Source: Algibacter miyuki (GTDB lineage: Bacteria > Bacteroidota > Bacteroidia > Flavobacteriales > Flavobacteriaceae). From it: a stretch of DNA of 64,000 bases. The DNA is taken from the NCBI RefSeq assembly GCF_042427745.1, contig NZ_JBHMFA010000009.1; one strand, given 5' to 3'. The position numbers and the translations under genes were made by a program. Of the stretch, positions 46,104 through 54,904 are shown in pieces; position 1 is the stretch's first letter, and every line of letters starts with the position of its first letter. Under the pieces are notes generated by a model. It saw only the letters and a program-made list of their open reading frames with translations. It made no database searches and was not told the origin of the DNA.

Positions 46104-46140
46104 TAAAAAAATCCGTTACAAAGTTGTAACGGATTTTTTT
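46104..46140. terminator. Bidirectional terminator between csaA and the DUF3276 gene
   Basis: ATCCGTTACAA at 46111-46121 and TTGTAACGGAT at 46124-46134 form a perfect 11-base stem with a 2-base gap, flanked by A-run and T-run, so it serves both convergent genes. Confidence 0.9.
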
Positions 46141-46159
46141 TATATCGTATTCGGTTTAA

Positions 46160-46570
46160 TTAAATATCGTCGAAGCTAATATCGGTAAAGCTTTCCGGAG
46201 TTTTTAACTCGGCTTCTGTTACTCGAGATCCATCATCTTCCGCAGCGACTATAACATCGGTGTCGTATTCCTTTTTAAAATCTTTTTGATGTCTTTCACT
46301 AATTACTTCATCACCTTTTTCGTTGATGATATAATCTGTCATTTCAGCTAAAATATCTTTAAACTCAGTGAAATCTTCCTTATAAATATATATTTTGTGT
46401 TTTTTATAATGAAACGATCCGTCGTCATTTGTGAATTTTTTACTTTCAGTAATTGTTAAGTAGTAATCTTCAGCCTTCGTTGATCTTACGTCAAAAAAGT
46501 AAGTACGTCGTCCTGCCCTTAATACTTTTGAAAAAATTTCCTCTTTCTCCATCATGCCATTATTGTTCAT
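46160..46570 (-). CDS. DUF3276 / PUR-alpha-like nucleic-acid-binding protein
   Basis: A 136-residue protein. Residues 8-95 match the DUF3276 (PUR-like) domain of Bacteroidota: KVLRAGRRTYFFDVRSTKAEDYYLTITESKK and HKIYIYKEDFTEFKDIL. The acidic C-terminal tail is not conserved in sequence. In Borrelia and Bacteroides the related PUR protein binds RNA or single-stranded DNA. Its start is the ATG at 46570. It is on the same strand as the ABC transporter gene but 151 bases downstream of it. Confidence 0.85.
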   Translation of the reverse strand: MNNNGMMEKEEIFSKVLRAGRRTYFFDVRSTKAEDYYLTITESKKFTNDDGSFHYKKHKIYIYKEDFTEFKDILAEMTDYIINEKGDEVISERHQKDFKKEYDTDVIVAAEDDGSRVTEAELKTPESFTDISFDDI

Positions 46571-46721
46571 AATTATATAGAAATTTGTTTTTAATTCTAG
46601 TGTTTCAAAAATCTAAAAAAAACATAAGGAAAGCAACAAATTATGGAGTTTCTTTTTGTTAAAAAGTGTTTTTGTTGTCGAATCGTCAAAAACGACAGTC
46701 TTTACTAGATGTTTAAAAGCT

Positions 46722-48479
46722 TTATTTTGAGGAGGTTTCGCTCAATTGTTTTAAGTACAAGTGTTTGTAATAGCCTTCTGTCTCAATTAAAGTATCGTGT
46801 GTACCTTGTTGCACGATTTTACCTTCATCTAAAATAATAATTTTGTCTGCATTTTTAGCTGAAGACACGCGGTGGCTCACAATAACTGTTGTTTTGCCTT
46901 GCGTAATTTTATATAAACTTTTAAGGATTTTCTCTTCGGTTTCGGTATCTACGGCAGATAAGCAATCGTCGAATAATAATATTTTAGGCGATTTAATAAT
47001 AGCACGAGCAATAGAAACACGTTGTTTTTGCCCTCCAGAAAGTGTAATACCACGTTCGCCTAAAATGGTATCATACCCTTTAGAGAATTTGGTAATGTTT
47101 TTGTGTACTTGTGCATTTTTTGCAGCTTGAATTACTTCTTCATCGGTCGCGTTTTCTTTTCCAAACTTGATGTTGTTTTTTAAACTATCAGAAAATAAAA
47201 AGGCTTCCTGAGGCACATAGCCCATATTATCTCTTAAATTATTTAAGTTAAGCTGGCTAATTTCTTTGTTGTTTATCAATATGGATCCGGAATCAATATC
47301 ATAAAGGCGACCAATTAAATCTAAAATAGTAGATTTTCCTGAGCCTGTTTTCCCTAAAATGGCCAGGGTTTCGCCTTCTTTAATGTCAAAACTAACATTG
47401 TTTAAGGCTTGTATATTAGTATCATCATAAGTGAAGGAAACATTTTTAAAAGTAATGTTACCATTAATTTCTGTTTCGGCTTCTACCGTGTTTTTAATTT
47501 CTGGTTCTATTTTTAGGAAGTGGTTAATTCGTTTCTGCGATGCTTCGGCTTGCTGTACAATAGACGTTACCCAACCTACAGTAGCTACTGGCCATGTTAA
47601 TAAGTTAACGTAAATAATAAACTCGGCAATGGTACCTAAACTTTCAATTTCACCATTAATATATTGCATGCCTCCAATGTAAATTACAATTAAATTACTG
47701 GCGCCAATAAGGAGTACCATCATTGGGAAAAACCAAGCTTGTACGCGGGCTAAACTAATTTGTTTTTCCTTACTTTCGGCTGCTAAAGTTTCGAAATTAA
47801 GGGCCGTTTGAGTTTCTATACCATAAGCTTTTATGACTGAAATACCACTGAAGGATTCTTGCGTAAATGATGATAGTTTAGATAAATACTCTTGAACAAT
47901 TGTACTGCGCTTATGTATTTCTTTACTTAATTTATAGATTACAACCGATAGAATAGGCAACGGCATAATGGTGTAAAGCGTCAACGATGGTGATTCTTTA
48001 AACATATAAATAAGGGCAATTACAAAAAGAGTTATTGTGTTTATACTGTACATTATGGCTGGGCCTGCGTACATGCGCACACGAGAAACATCTTCACTAA
48101 TGCGGTTCATTAAATCACCAGTTCTATTCTTCTTATAAAAATTTAAAGAGAGTTTTTGGTATTGCTCGTAAATTTCATTTTTTAAATCGAATTCAATATA
48201 GCGCGATACATTAATAATGTACTGACGCATAAAAAAAGTAAGCACGCCACCAATAAAGGCTGCTCCAACAATATAAATGATGGCTTCGAGCAATTCGGCT
48301 TTAAAAACTTCGGTAGAAATACTATTCGCAAAATATTGTTCGATAACAATAAATACTTTTTTTACATATCGAGGTGTAAACAATAAAAACATTCGGGCAA
48401 TAATAGTGATAATTACCCCTGCTATAAGATTGGTTTTGTATTTTAGAAAGTACTTATTTAAATGTTGTAATTCTTTCAT
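46722..48479 (-). CDS. ABC exporter, fused permease and ATPase
   Basis: A 585-residue half-transporter. Residues 1-310 hold six membrane segments with the coupling region EIYEQYQKLSLNFYKKNRTGDLMNRISEDVSRVR near 105; residues 340-580 are the ATPase with Walker A LGKTGSGKST near 373, signature LSGGQKQRVSIARA near 485 and Walker B ILLFDDCLSAVD near 507. The Walker B Glu is replaced by Asp (LFDDCLSAVD rather than LFDEATSAVD), which may slow hydrolysis. It probably works as a homodimer or with an unlinked partner, as a lipid or drug exporter. Substrate unknown. Confidence 0.9.
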   Translation of the reverse strand: MKELQHLNKYFLKYKTNLIAGVIITIIARMFLLFTPRYVKKVFIVIEQYFANSISTEVFKAELLEAIIYIVGAAFIGGVLTFFMRQYIINVSRYIEFDLKNEIYEQYQKLSLNFYKKNRTGDLMNRISEDVSRVRMYAGPAIMYSINTITLFVIALIYMFKESPSLTLYTIMPLPILSVVIYKLSKEIHKRSTIVQEYLSKLSSFTQESFSGISVIKAYGIETQTALNFETLAAESKEKQISLARVQAWFFPMMVLLIGASNLIVIYIGGMQYINGEIESLGTIAEFIIYVNLLTWPVATVGWVTSIVQQAEASQKRINHFLKIEPEIKNTVEAETEINGNITFKNVSFTYDDTNIQALNNVSFDIKEGETLAILGKTGSGKSTILDLIGRLYDIDSGSILINNKEISQLNLNNLRDNMGYVPQEAFLFSDSLKNNIKFGKENATDEEVIQAAKNAQVHKNITKFSKGYDTILGERGITLSGGQKQRVSIARAIIKSPKILLFDDCLSAVDTETEEKILKSLYKITQGKTTVIVSHRVSSAKNADKIIILDEGKIVQQGTHDTLIETEGYYKHLYLKQLSETSSK

Positions 48480-48501
48480 TTATTTTAAAGGAAATAAGAG
48501 G

Positions 48502-48509
48502 CAAAGATA
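48502..48509 (-). promoter_or_regulatory. -7 box of the ABC exporter gene
   Basis: On the minus strand TATCTTTG matches TAnnTTTG exactly, 23 bases before the start codon. The same octamer serves the DEAD-box helicase gene at 51864-51871. Confidence 0.5.
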
Positions 48510-48621
48510 GGTTATTCATTATAATTAAGGAATGTCTATTTATAATGCATTTGTTAAATATAGCTTAAAGTATTTAATGAAATTAAAATGAATATTAAGC
48601 GGTGTTTTTTAAATATAGTGT

Positions 48622-48629
48622 TATTTTTG
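48622..48629 (+). promoter_or_regulatory. -7 box of nusB
   Basis: TATTTTTG matches TAnnTTTG exactly and lies 46 bases before the nusB start, giving a leader of about 40 bases. A clear -33 TTTG is not visible. Confidence 0.5.
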
Positions 48630-48675
48630 CCGCACGAAAGCAATAAAAAATTTCAACTTAAATAAGTTCTTTGTA

Positions 48676-49623
48676 ATGATGCTAAATAGACGACATATTC
48701 GTGTAAAAGTAATGCAAACCATGTATGCCTTTAAGGGTACCGAAAGTGATGATTTTAGTAAAGATCAAAAATTCTTACTGTTTAGCATTGATAATATGTA
48801 TAATTTATACTTATTATTAATTTCGCTTATTATCGAGGTTCAAAAAAGAGCTGAAAGTAATATCCAGAAAAAACAGAATAAACATTTAGCAACTAAAGAG
48901 GACATTGACCCAAACCGTAAGTTTGTAGATAACGCCGTTTTTAAAGTTTTATTGAATAATTTAGACTTAAAAGATAAGTTAGAACTTTACAATATCAACG
49001 ATTGGGATTTGGATAGTGAATATGTTGATGTTATTTTTAAAGCCATTGTTGCTAGCGATTTGTATAAAGAATACATGGCAGCCGAAACTTCAAGCTTTAA
49101 AGAAGATAAAGATTTTATAGTAGATGTCTTTAAAGAAATTATTGCACCAAACGATAAACTTTACGAATATTTAGAAGACAAGAATTTAACTTGGTTAGAC
49201 GATTTACCTACCGTGAATACAACCATTTTAAAAATTCTTAGAAAAGTAAAGCTAACATCTGCCGAAAATCATTTTACACCACGATTGTATAAAGATTTAG
49301 AAGACAAGGAATTTGCAATTTCGTTATTTAGAAAAACACTTTTGAATAGAACGGCGATTAATAAGGAAATAGATCTTAAAACTCAAAACTGGGATTCAGA
49401 TCGTATTGCAAACGTCGATTTTGTGTTATTACAAATGGCTATTTGCGAAGTGAAAAACTTTCCGTCTATACCAGCTAAAGTAACTATTAACGAGTATTTA
49501 GAAATAGCTAAAGAGTATTCTACACCAAAAAGCAGTATTTTTATCAATGGTATTTTAGATAAACTGGTGAAAGAATATACAGAGGCCGGAACGCTTAATA
49601 AAATTGGGCGTGGCTTAATGTAA
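48676..49623 (+). CDS. nusB: Transcription antitermination factor NusB (long form)
   Basis: A 315-residue protein, more than twice the length of the Escherichia coli protein. NRRHIRVKVMQTMYAF at the start and the C-terminal half (DRIANVDFVLLQMAICEVKNFPSIPAKVTINEYLEIAKEYSTPKSSIFINGILDKL) match the NusB RNA-binding fold; the middle 140 residues are the insertion seen in Bacteroidota. It binds boxA RNA with NusE in rRNA antitermination. It opens a nusB-DUF1573-yajC unit. Confidence 0.9.
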   Translation: MMLNRRHIRVKVMQTMYAFKGTESDDFSKDQKFLLFSIDNMYNLYLLLISLIIEVQKRAESNIQKKQNKHLATKEDIDPNRKFVDNAVFKVLLNNLDLKDKLELYNINDWDLDSEYVDVIFKAIVASDLYKEYMAAETSSFKEDKDFIVDVFKEIIAPNDKLYEYLEDKNLTWLDDLPTVNTTILKILRKVKLTSAENHFTPRLYKDLEDKEFAISLFRKTLLNRTAINKEIDLKTQNWDSDRIANVDFVLLQMAICEVKNFPSIPAKVTINEYLEIAKEYSTPKSSIFINGILDKLVKEYTEAGTLNKIGRGLM

Positions 49624-49710
49624 TAAGGTTTTGTTAAGACTTTTAACAAAAATTTCAATTCGAATAAATAATTGTTATTTTTACGGTCTCAAATTTAAAA
49701 TACATTTAAA

Positions 49711-50187
49711 ATGAAAAAAGTAATATTAGGATTAAGCACATTATGTTTGGTAGCTTTTACATCTTGTAAAAACGACAATGCAGCAAAGAAAATTGAAGAA
49801 GCTAATGTAACAGCTGCAGCAGTAAGAGATGCTGTTTCTTCTAATTTTCCAGTGATTACGTTTAACGAAACAACTCACGATTTTGGAGAAATTGAAGCAA
49901 ACAAATCGGTAGAAACTGTTTTTAGCTATACCAACACAGGTGATGCACCTTTAGTAATTACTAATATAGCTACAACATGTGGATGTACAGTACCTCAAGA
50001 TTGGTCTAGAGAGCCTTTAGCTGTTGGTGAAACAGGAAAATTTACAGTAAAATATAATGGAAGTGGAAAAGGAAAAGTTTCTAAAAGCTTAACACTTACA
50101 GCAAATACTGAAAAAGGAAAGGAAGTTGTTAAAATTACGGCTTTTGTAAAAACTGATGACGCTGCAATATCTGCAGCAATTAAATAA
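49711..50187 (+). CDS. DUF1573 lipoprotein
   Basis: A 158-residue protein with a lipoprotein signal (VAFTSCK, lipid-bearing Cys near residue 19). FNETTHDFGEIEANKSVETVFSYTNTGDAPLVITNIATTCGCTVP is the classic DUF1573 domain; the CGC pair is typical. It lies between nusB and yajC, a conserved neighbourhood in Bacteroidota. Function unknown; probably periplasm-facing. Confidence 0.9.
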   Translation: MKKVILGLSTLCLVAFTSCKNDNAAKKIEEANVTAAAVRDAVSSNFPVITFNETTHDFGEIEANKSVETVFSYTNTGDAPLVITNIATTCGCTVPQDWSREPLAVGETGKFTVKYNGSGKGKVSKSLTLTANTEKGKEVVKITAFVKTDDAAISAAIK

Positions 50188-50197
50188 ATAAAAAATA

Positions 50198-50497
50198 ATG
50201 GGAGAAGGTATTGGTAGTTTATTGCCGTTTGTATTAATGTTTGTAGTAGTGTATTTCTTTATGATTGCACCACAAATGAAACGTGCAAAGAAAGAAAAGA
50301 AATTTGCAGCCGAATTAAAACGTGGAGATAAAGTAATCACCAAAAGTGGTTTACATGCTAAAATTTTAGAGCTTAACGACAAAGATGGAAGTTGTGTTTT
50401 AGAAACCATGTCAGGCAAAGCAAAGTACGAACGTTCTGCAATTTCTTCGGAGATGAGCGAAAAGTTAAATGCACCAGCAGCAGTAGCAAAAAAATAA
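50198..50497 (+). CDS. yajC: Preprotein translocase subunit YajC
   Basis: A 99-residue protein with one N-terminal membrane segment (LLPFVLMFVVVYFFMIAPQMKR) and a conserved KRGDKVITKSGLHAKILEL block. YajC associates with SecDF and the Sec translocon. It follows the DUF1573 gene by ten bases. The stop codon lies inside a 9-base inverted repeat (AAATAAAGT/ACTTTATTT at 50492-50514). Confidence 0.95.
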   Translation: MGEGIGSLLPFVLMFVVVYFFMIAPQMKRAKKEKKFAAELKRGDKVITKSGLHAKILELNDKDGSCVLETMSGKAKYERSAISSEMSEKLNAPAAVAKK

Positions 50498-50521
50498 AGT
50501 ATTTCACTTTATTTACTATAT

Positions 50522-50563
50522 AAAACAAAAAAAGAACCTCAAATGAGGTTCTTTTTTTGTTTT
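50522..50563. terminator. Strong bidirectional terminator
   Basis: AAAACAAAAAAAGAACCTC at 50522-50540 is the perfect complement of GAGGTTCTTTTTTTGTTTT at 50545-50563, a 19-base stem with a 4-base loop, between the convergent yajC and helicase genes. Confidence 0.95.
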
Positions 50564-50605
50564 ATAATAAAGTTATAATTATTAAGTTGAAATGAGAGAA
50601 ACGAC

Positions 50606-51847
50606 TTAATACCAGCGTTTTTTCTTCTTTTTAGAAGCTTCACTTTTTCTACCTTTTTTGTGTTTGCTACCTGTTTTTGGAGACTTATGTATAATTGGTT
50701 TTGCTTTAGGATCTAAAGGATAAGGATGCTCATCAATCACATCAATTTGCATTTGTATCAGTTGCTGAATGGTCTGCACATAAGGTTTTTCATCTGCTGA
50801 ACATAAGGAGTATGCCATTCCTGTTTTTCCAGCTCTAGCCGTTCTTCCAATACGGTGTACGTAGGTTTCGGGTACGTTAGGTAAATCGAAATTTACAACC
50901 GCATCGATATCGTTAATGTCAATACCACGCGCCGCAACATCCGTTGCAATTAAAATATTGACGGTTCCTTTTTTAAATTTATCTAAAGCGTCTTGTCTAG
51001 CCGTTTGACTTTTGTCGCCATGGATACTATCGGCATTATAGCCGTTTTTTACTAATGTCTTTTCAAGTTTATCAACACCGAATTTGGTGCGTCTAAATAT
51101 AATGATTTGTCCTTTTATAGTATTTCGAAGGAGGTGCAAACCCAATTCAATTTTACTCTGTTTAGGGACGAAATATAATAACTGATTAACGTTTTTTGAA
51201 GTTGATGAATTTTGGGCAACCTCAATACGTTTTGGTTCATTTAAAATAGTATTTGCTAGTTGTTCTACCTTATAAGGTATGGTGGCCGAAAATAATAAGG
51301 TTTGCTTTTCCTTAGGGCACAGACGTTCAATTTTTTTAACATCGTCAATAAAACCCATATCGAGCATTAAATCGGCTTCGTCTAAAACTAAAGTTTCAAC
51401 ATAATCTAAATTAATAACATCCTGTTTATGTAAATCGAGCAAACGGCCTGGAGTTGCAATTAAAATATCAACACCTTTTTTTAGAGTCGCTATTTGTGGC
51501 TCAATGGCAGCACCACCATATATAACGGTACTTGTTAATTCGGCGTAAGTAGAATATGTTTTAAAATTATTTTCAATTTGAATGGCCAATTCTCGCGTTG
51601 GGCTAACCACAACCGCTTTTATCTTTTTACCTTTTTTAGAGGCGATTTGCTTATCAAATAATAATTGTAAAATAGGAAGTGCAAAAGCAGCTGTTTTTCC
51701 TGTTCCGGTTTGAGCCGAAACAATAACATCCTTTCTGTCTAAAACAAAAGGAATGGTTTTTTCTTGTACCAAAGTAGGATTATCATAACCGGCTTCGGCA
51801 ATGGCTCTTAAAATGGGACGATTTAATTGTAAGTCTTTAAATGACAT
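50606..51847 (-). CDS. DEAD-box RNA helicase (RhlE-like)
   Basis: A 413-residue helicase. The Q motif is near residue 1-30 (FKDLQLNRPILRAIAEAGYDNPTLVQEKTIP), motif I SAQTGTGKT near 46-53, DEAD in LVLDEADLMLDMGFIDDV near 150, SAT near 182 and motif VI HRIGRTARAGKTG near 325. The basic C-terminal tail (KHKKGRKSEASKKKKKRW) probably binds RNA. It most likely acts in ribosome assembly or cold adaptation. Bases 51864-51871 carry its -7 box. Confidence 0.95.
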   Translation of the reverse strand: MSFKDLQLNRPILRAIAEAGYDNPTLVQEKTIPFVLDRKDVIVSAQTGTGKTAAFALPILQLLFDKQIASKKGKKIKAVVVSPTRELAIQIENNFKTYSTYAELTSTVIYGGAAIEPQIATLKKGVDILIATPGRLLDLHKQDVINLDYVETLVLDEADLMLDMGFIDDVKKIERLCPKEKQTLLFSATIPYKVEQLANTILNEPKRIEVAQNSSTSKNVNQLLYFVPKQSKIELGLHLLRNTIKGQIIIFRRTKFGVDKLEKTLVKNGYNADSIHGDKSQTARQDALDKFKKGTVNILIATDVAARGIDINDIDAVVNFDLPNVPETYVHRIGRTARAGKTGMAYSLCSADEKPYVQTIQQLIQMQIDVIDEHPYPLDPKAKPIIHKSPKTGSKHKKGRKSEASKKKKKRWY

Positions 51848-51863
51848 CTAAAATAATTTACTG

Positions 51864-51871
51864 CAAAGATA
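51864..51871 (-). promoter_or_regulatory. -7 box of the DEAD-box helicase gene
   Basis: Minus-strand TATCTTTG matches TAnnTTTG exactly, 17 bases before the start codon. Confidence 0.5.
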
Positions 51872-51889
51872 CTATAAACCCCATCAACC

Positions 51890-52525
51890 TTATTTTATAT
51901 ATGTGGCTAATTTGTTTCTTTTTTTCTGCGGAAGCGCTTCATTGATAACTGCTAAAGCCAATAGCTTTTGATCTTTTTCCTTATCAAAAATCAATTTATA
52001 AGTTTCAGCAACTGTTAAAGAGTTCTGAGCTTCTTCAACTAAAACCATGGCATCGCCAGTTTTTACATGTCCTGTTTTTAAAATACGCACATAAGTTCCC
52101 GGCATACCGTGATCTATAAAGGCTTTCAATATATTTTGATTTTCGAATCTTACACCTAGCTTAAAACAAGGTTCTCTAGGTTGTGTTATTTGTACTAAGG
52201 TTTCCCCTATTTGATAGATGCTTCCAACTAAAAGTTGAGTTTCGTCTAAATCGGTAACCGTGAGGTTTTCACCAAACATACCCCAGTTCCAATCTAAATC
52301 GGGGTACTGTTTTTTCCAATAATCATAATGCTTTTCAGAAAACAAATAGCAGGCTTTAAACTCACCGCCATGATATTTTCGGTCACTAACTTCATCATTC
52401 TTAACAAGGTCTTCACCTAAAAATATAGGTGTACTGGTTGGAGTTTTATAAATACCAGTGATTACGTCTTTACCATGCCAATGGATGGTGGTCGGTTTCG
52501 CAATATTGGTGGCTCGTATGTTCAT
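51890..52525 (-). CDS. MOSC domain protein (YiiM-like)
   Basis: A 211-residue MOSC protein. Landmarks are KYHGGEFKACYLFSEKHYDYW near 50, NWGMFGENLTV near 83 and the conserved Cys in QITQPREPCFKLG near 118, which in MOSC proteins carries or accepts sulfur. It resembles YiiM, which reduces N-hydroxylated compounds with molybdenum cofactor. The C-terminal helical tail (KDQKLLALAVINEALPQKKR) is typical for the group. No molybdopterin gene is nearby. Confidence 0.9.
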   Translation of the reverse strand: MNIRATNIAKPTTIHWHGKDVITGIYKTPTSTPIFLGEDLVKNDEVSDRKYHGGEFKACYLFSEKHYDYWKKQYPDLDWNWGMFGENLTVTDLDETQLLVGSIYQIGETLVQITQPREPCFKLGVRFENQNILKAFIDHGMPGTYVRILKTGHVKTGDAMVLVEEAQNSLTVAETYKLIFDKEKDQKLLALAVINEALPQKKRNKLATYIK

Positions 52526-52766
52526 GTTTATTGAATAAAAGGTGAAATGATTTTAATGCTGTAAGTATTCTAGTAAATGCTGAGTATTAATTTTAATTCA
52601 TCAATTTAACGAAAATGATTTAAATTAATTAGTTAATTGGTCTTTTATGAGAAAATCAAACATTAAATTTGTTAAAAGTTATATTTATTGCTGATTTAGT
52701 GAATTTGTGTAAAAGATTTATTCAATAAATTTAGTAAAAATAACGTTCTAAACTAAACTATATTTT

Positions 52767-53774
52767 ATGAGTCAGGTAATCACTTTTGGAGAAGTATTAA
52801 TGCGCATTTCACCGCGTGGACACAAAAAATTTATTCAATCAAACATGGTCGAATTTTACTTCGGGGGCACCGAGTTAAATGTCGGTATTTCCATTGCAAA
52901 TTTCGGCGGAAGTGTAAAACACATCAGTTGCGTATCGGATGATTTTATTGGAGAAACCGCTGTGTCTTATATTAGTAAATTTGGTGTAGATACCTCGGCG
53001 CTGTGTTTTTCAAAACGTCCGTTAGGCGTATACTTTTTTGAAGTAGGGGCTGTTATGCGGCCGAGTAATATTTCGTATAACCGATCGCATTCTTCGTTTT
53101 CCGAAATTTTGCCATCCATGGTAAATTGGGAAGCATCGTTGGAAGGCGGTAAGTGGTTGCATTGGACCGGAATTACTCCAGCCTTAACTCAAGGAAGTTT
53201 TGATACTTTGAAAGAAGGTTTAAAACTAGCCAAAGCTAAAGGGTTTACCATTTCGGCCGATCCAACGTATAGAAGCGGTTTATGGAAATATGGAAAGGAT
53301 CCAAAGGAAGCTTTAACGGAATTATTAAATTATTCAACCATTTTTATAGGAGGTATAAATGAAATGAACGAAGTTTTAGGCACCGACTTCTCTTATTCTA
53401 ACGACGACTTTATTGAAGCAAGTAAACTACTTATAGAGCAATTTCCTTCCATAGAAAAAGTATTCGATAAAATTAGAACATCGGTAAACGCTTCATGGCA
53501 TAAAATACGTGCTAGAATGTGGAACGGATCGGAATTTAGAGAAACTGAAGATTTAGATATTACTCACGTTGTAGACCGTATTGGTACGGGTGATGCCTTT
53601 GCAGCCGGTTTAATTCATGGTTTACAAGAGCTTGATAACGATTATGCAGCTATGGAATTTGCAAGTGCGGCCTGTGCTTTAAAACACACTTACGAGGGCG
53701 ATGTGAACTTAGCTACCGTAAAAGAAGTTCTAGGTATTTTAGGCGGAAACACTTCAGGACGTTTAAATCGATAG
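52767..53774 (+). CDS. kdgK: 2-keto-3-deoxygluconate kinase-like PfkB sugar kinase
   Basis: A 335-residue PfkB-family kinase. FYFGGTELNVGISIANFGG near 31-49 is the substrate-side Gly-Gly motif and DRIGTGDAFAAGLIHG near 268-283 carries the anion hole and the catalytic Asp (about 276). The match is closest to 2-dehydro-3-deoxygluconokinases, which feed uronate breakdown products into the Entner-Doudoroff pathway, as expected in polysaccharide-degrading flavobacteria. No aldolase or uronate gene is next to it, so it stands alone. Confidence 0.85.
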   Translation: MSQVITFGEVLMRISPRGHKKFIQSNMVEFYFGGTELNVGISIANFGGSVKHISCVSDDFIGETAVSYISKFGVDTSALCFSKRPLGVYFFEVGAVMRPSNISYNRSHSSFSEILPSMVNWEASLEGGKWLHWTGITPALTQGSFDTLKEGLKLAKAKGFTISADPTYRSGLWKYGKDPKEALTELLNYSTIFIGGINEMNEVLGTDFSYSNDDFIEASKLLIEQFPSIEKVFDKIRTSVNASWHKIRARMWNGSEFRETEDLDITHVVDRIGTGDAFAAGLIHGLQELDNDYAAMEFASAACALKHTYEGDVNLATVKEVLGILGGNTSGRLNR

Positions 53775-53815
53775 ACGTTTTTTTAATAAAAATTCAATTT
53801 ATAAAGCAATATAAG

Positions 53816-53840
53816 AGGCTACCTTCATAGGTGGCCTTTT
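53816..53840 (+). terminator. Terminator after kdgK
   Basis: AGGCTACC at 53816-53823 pairs with GGTGGCCT at 53830-53837 (one G-U pair), followed by a T-run. Confidence 0.75.
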
Positions 53841-53879
53841 ATATTATTGAAAATGAGTGGTGTTAATTAGATTCTTAAA

Positions 53880-53915
53880 TTATCATTATTATTTTAGGAA
53901 TATGATAATTATCAT
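53880..53915. promoter_or_regulatory. Three ATGATAA half-sites before tonB-like gene
   Basis: TTATCAT at 53880-53886, ATGATAA at 53902-53908 and TTATCAT at 53909-53915; the last two make a perfect palindrome (TATGATAATTATCATA at 53901-53916). The spacing and sequence recall Fur-type operators (GATAAT repeats). Confidence 0.4.
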
Positions 53916-53944
53916 AGTAGTTCTCTGTCAATTCTAATAATTTT

Positions 53945-54694
53945 ATGATACTAAAAAAGGTAATCATGGAAGTTAAAAAGAACCCAGAAATCGAAGTCGG
54001 ACGAAATAGTAGTTTGTATTTTGCCATTGGACTAAATTTAATGTTATTCCTGTCTTGGCTAGCCTTAGAGCATAAAACTTATGTTTATGAGGATGTTGCT
54101 GTAGAAACTGTTAATATGGAAGTTATTTATGAAGAAGATATTCCAATTATAACATCAAAAATACCGCCAGCACCAGCACCACCGCCTATTGTTGTTAGTC
54201 AGTCTATAGAAATTGTGGACGATATGGTGGAAATAGAGGAAACCGTTATAGAAAGTACCGAAACCGGACAAGACGATGCTATCTCTGAGCATATTGTTGC
54301 TGTAGGTGATGTTATTGTGGAACGCATGGAAGAAGAAGTGGAAGTTGCTTTTGCTGTTATCGAAGAAGTACCCGTTTTTCCTGGCTGCGAAGGTTTAGAT
54401 AGAGCACAAACTAAAGCATGTTTTCAAAAGAAAATGCAAGCACATGTGGTTAAAAACTTTAATTATCCACAAACCGCATTAGATATGGGAATACAGGGGC
54501 GTGTATCCGTAGTATTTATAATAAATTCAGAAGGAGTAACAACCAATGTACGTTCTCGTGGCCCAGATAAAATTCTAGAAGTAGAAGCTGAACGCATCAT
54601 TAGCTTATTGCCAAAAATGCAACCCGGAAAACAACGTGGTAAAGCGGTAAAAGTAGCTTATGCTGTTCCTATATTTTTTAAATATGAAAGTTAA
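53945..54694 (+). CDS. TonB-like energy transducer
   Basis: A 249-residue protein with one N-terminal membrane anchor (residues 26-43), a short proline-rich stretch (PPAPAPPPI near 77), an acidic linker and a C-terminal TonB domain at 165-249 (NYPQTALDMGIQGRVSVVFIINSEG). FPGCEG and ACFQKKM supply the Cys pair usual in flavobacterial TonB proteins. The ATG at 53945 gives seven extra residues; a second ATG at 53966 (MEVKKNPEIEV) matches the family start better, so the true start may be there. It would power TonB-dependent outer-membrane receptors. Confidence 0.85.
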   Translation: MILKKVIMEVKKNPEIEVGRNSSLYFAIGLNLMLFLSWLALEHKTYVYEDVAVETVNMEVIYEEDIPIITSKIPPAPAPPPIVVSQSIEIVDDMVEIEETVIESTETGQDDAISEHIVAVGDVIVERMEEEVEVAFAVIEEVPVFPGCEGLDRAQTKACFQKKMQAHVVKNFNYPQTALDMGIQGRVSVVFIINSEGVTTNVRSRGPDKILEVEAERIISLLPKMQPGKQRGKAVKVAYAVPIFFKYES

Positions 54695-54717
54695 CCTGAG
54701 GTAAATTGGTTATTTAT

Positions 54718-54750
54718 AAAGCAGACTAATATTTTTTTAGTCTGCTTTTT
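54718..54750 (+). terminator. Terminator after the tonB-like gene
   Basis: AAAGCAGACTAA at 54718-54729 pairs perfectly with TTAGTCTGCTTT at 54737-54748, followed by T. Confidence 0.85.
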
Positions 54751-54904
54751 TATGCGATAAACTTTCGTTTTTTTTAATGTTCAACAATTCATCCTGTAAA
54801 AATAACAATTCGGTAAATCTGGTTTTAAAACACGGCATCGCTACCCGATATTTGTAGTATAAGTTTTATTAACTTTAAACGCAAAAGTGTAGAAGCATTA
54901 AATC

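Noticed and set aside
49629..49651. Inverted repeat TTTTGTTAA/TTAACAAAA after nusB
   Set aside because: AT-only stem without a following T-run, so not a convincing terminator; likely chance in AT-rich DNA.
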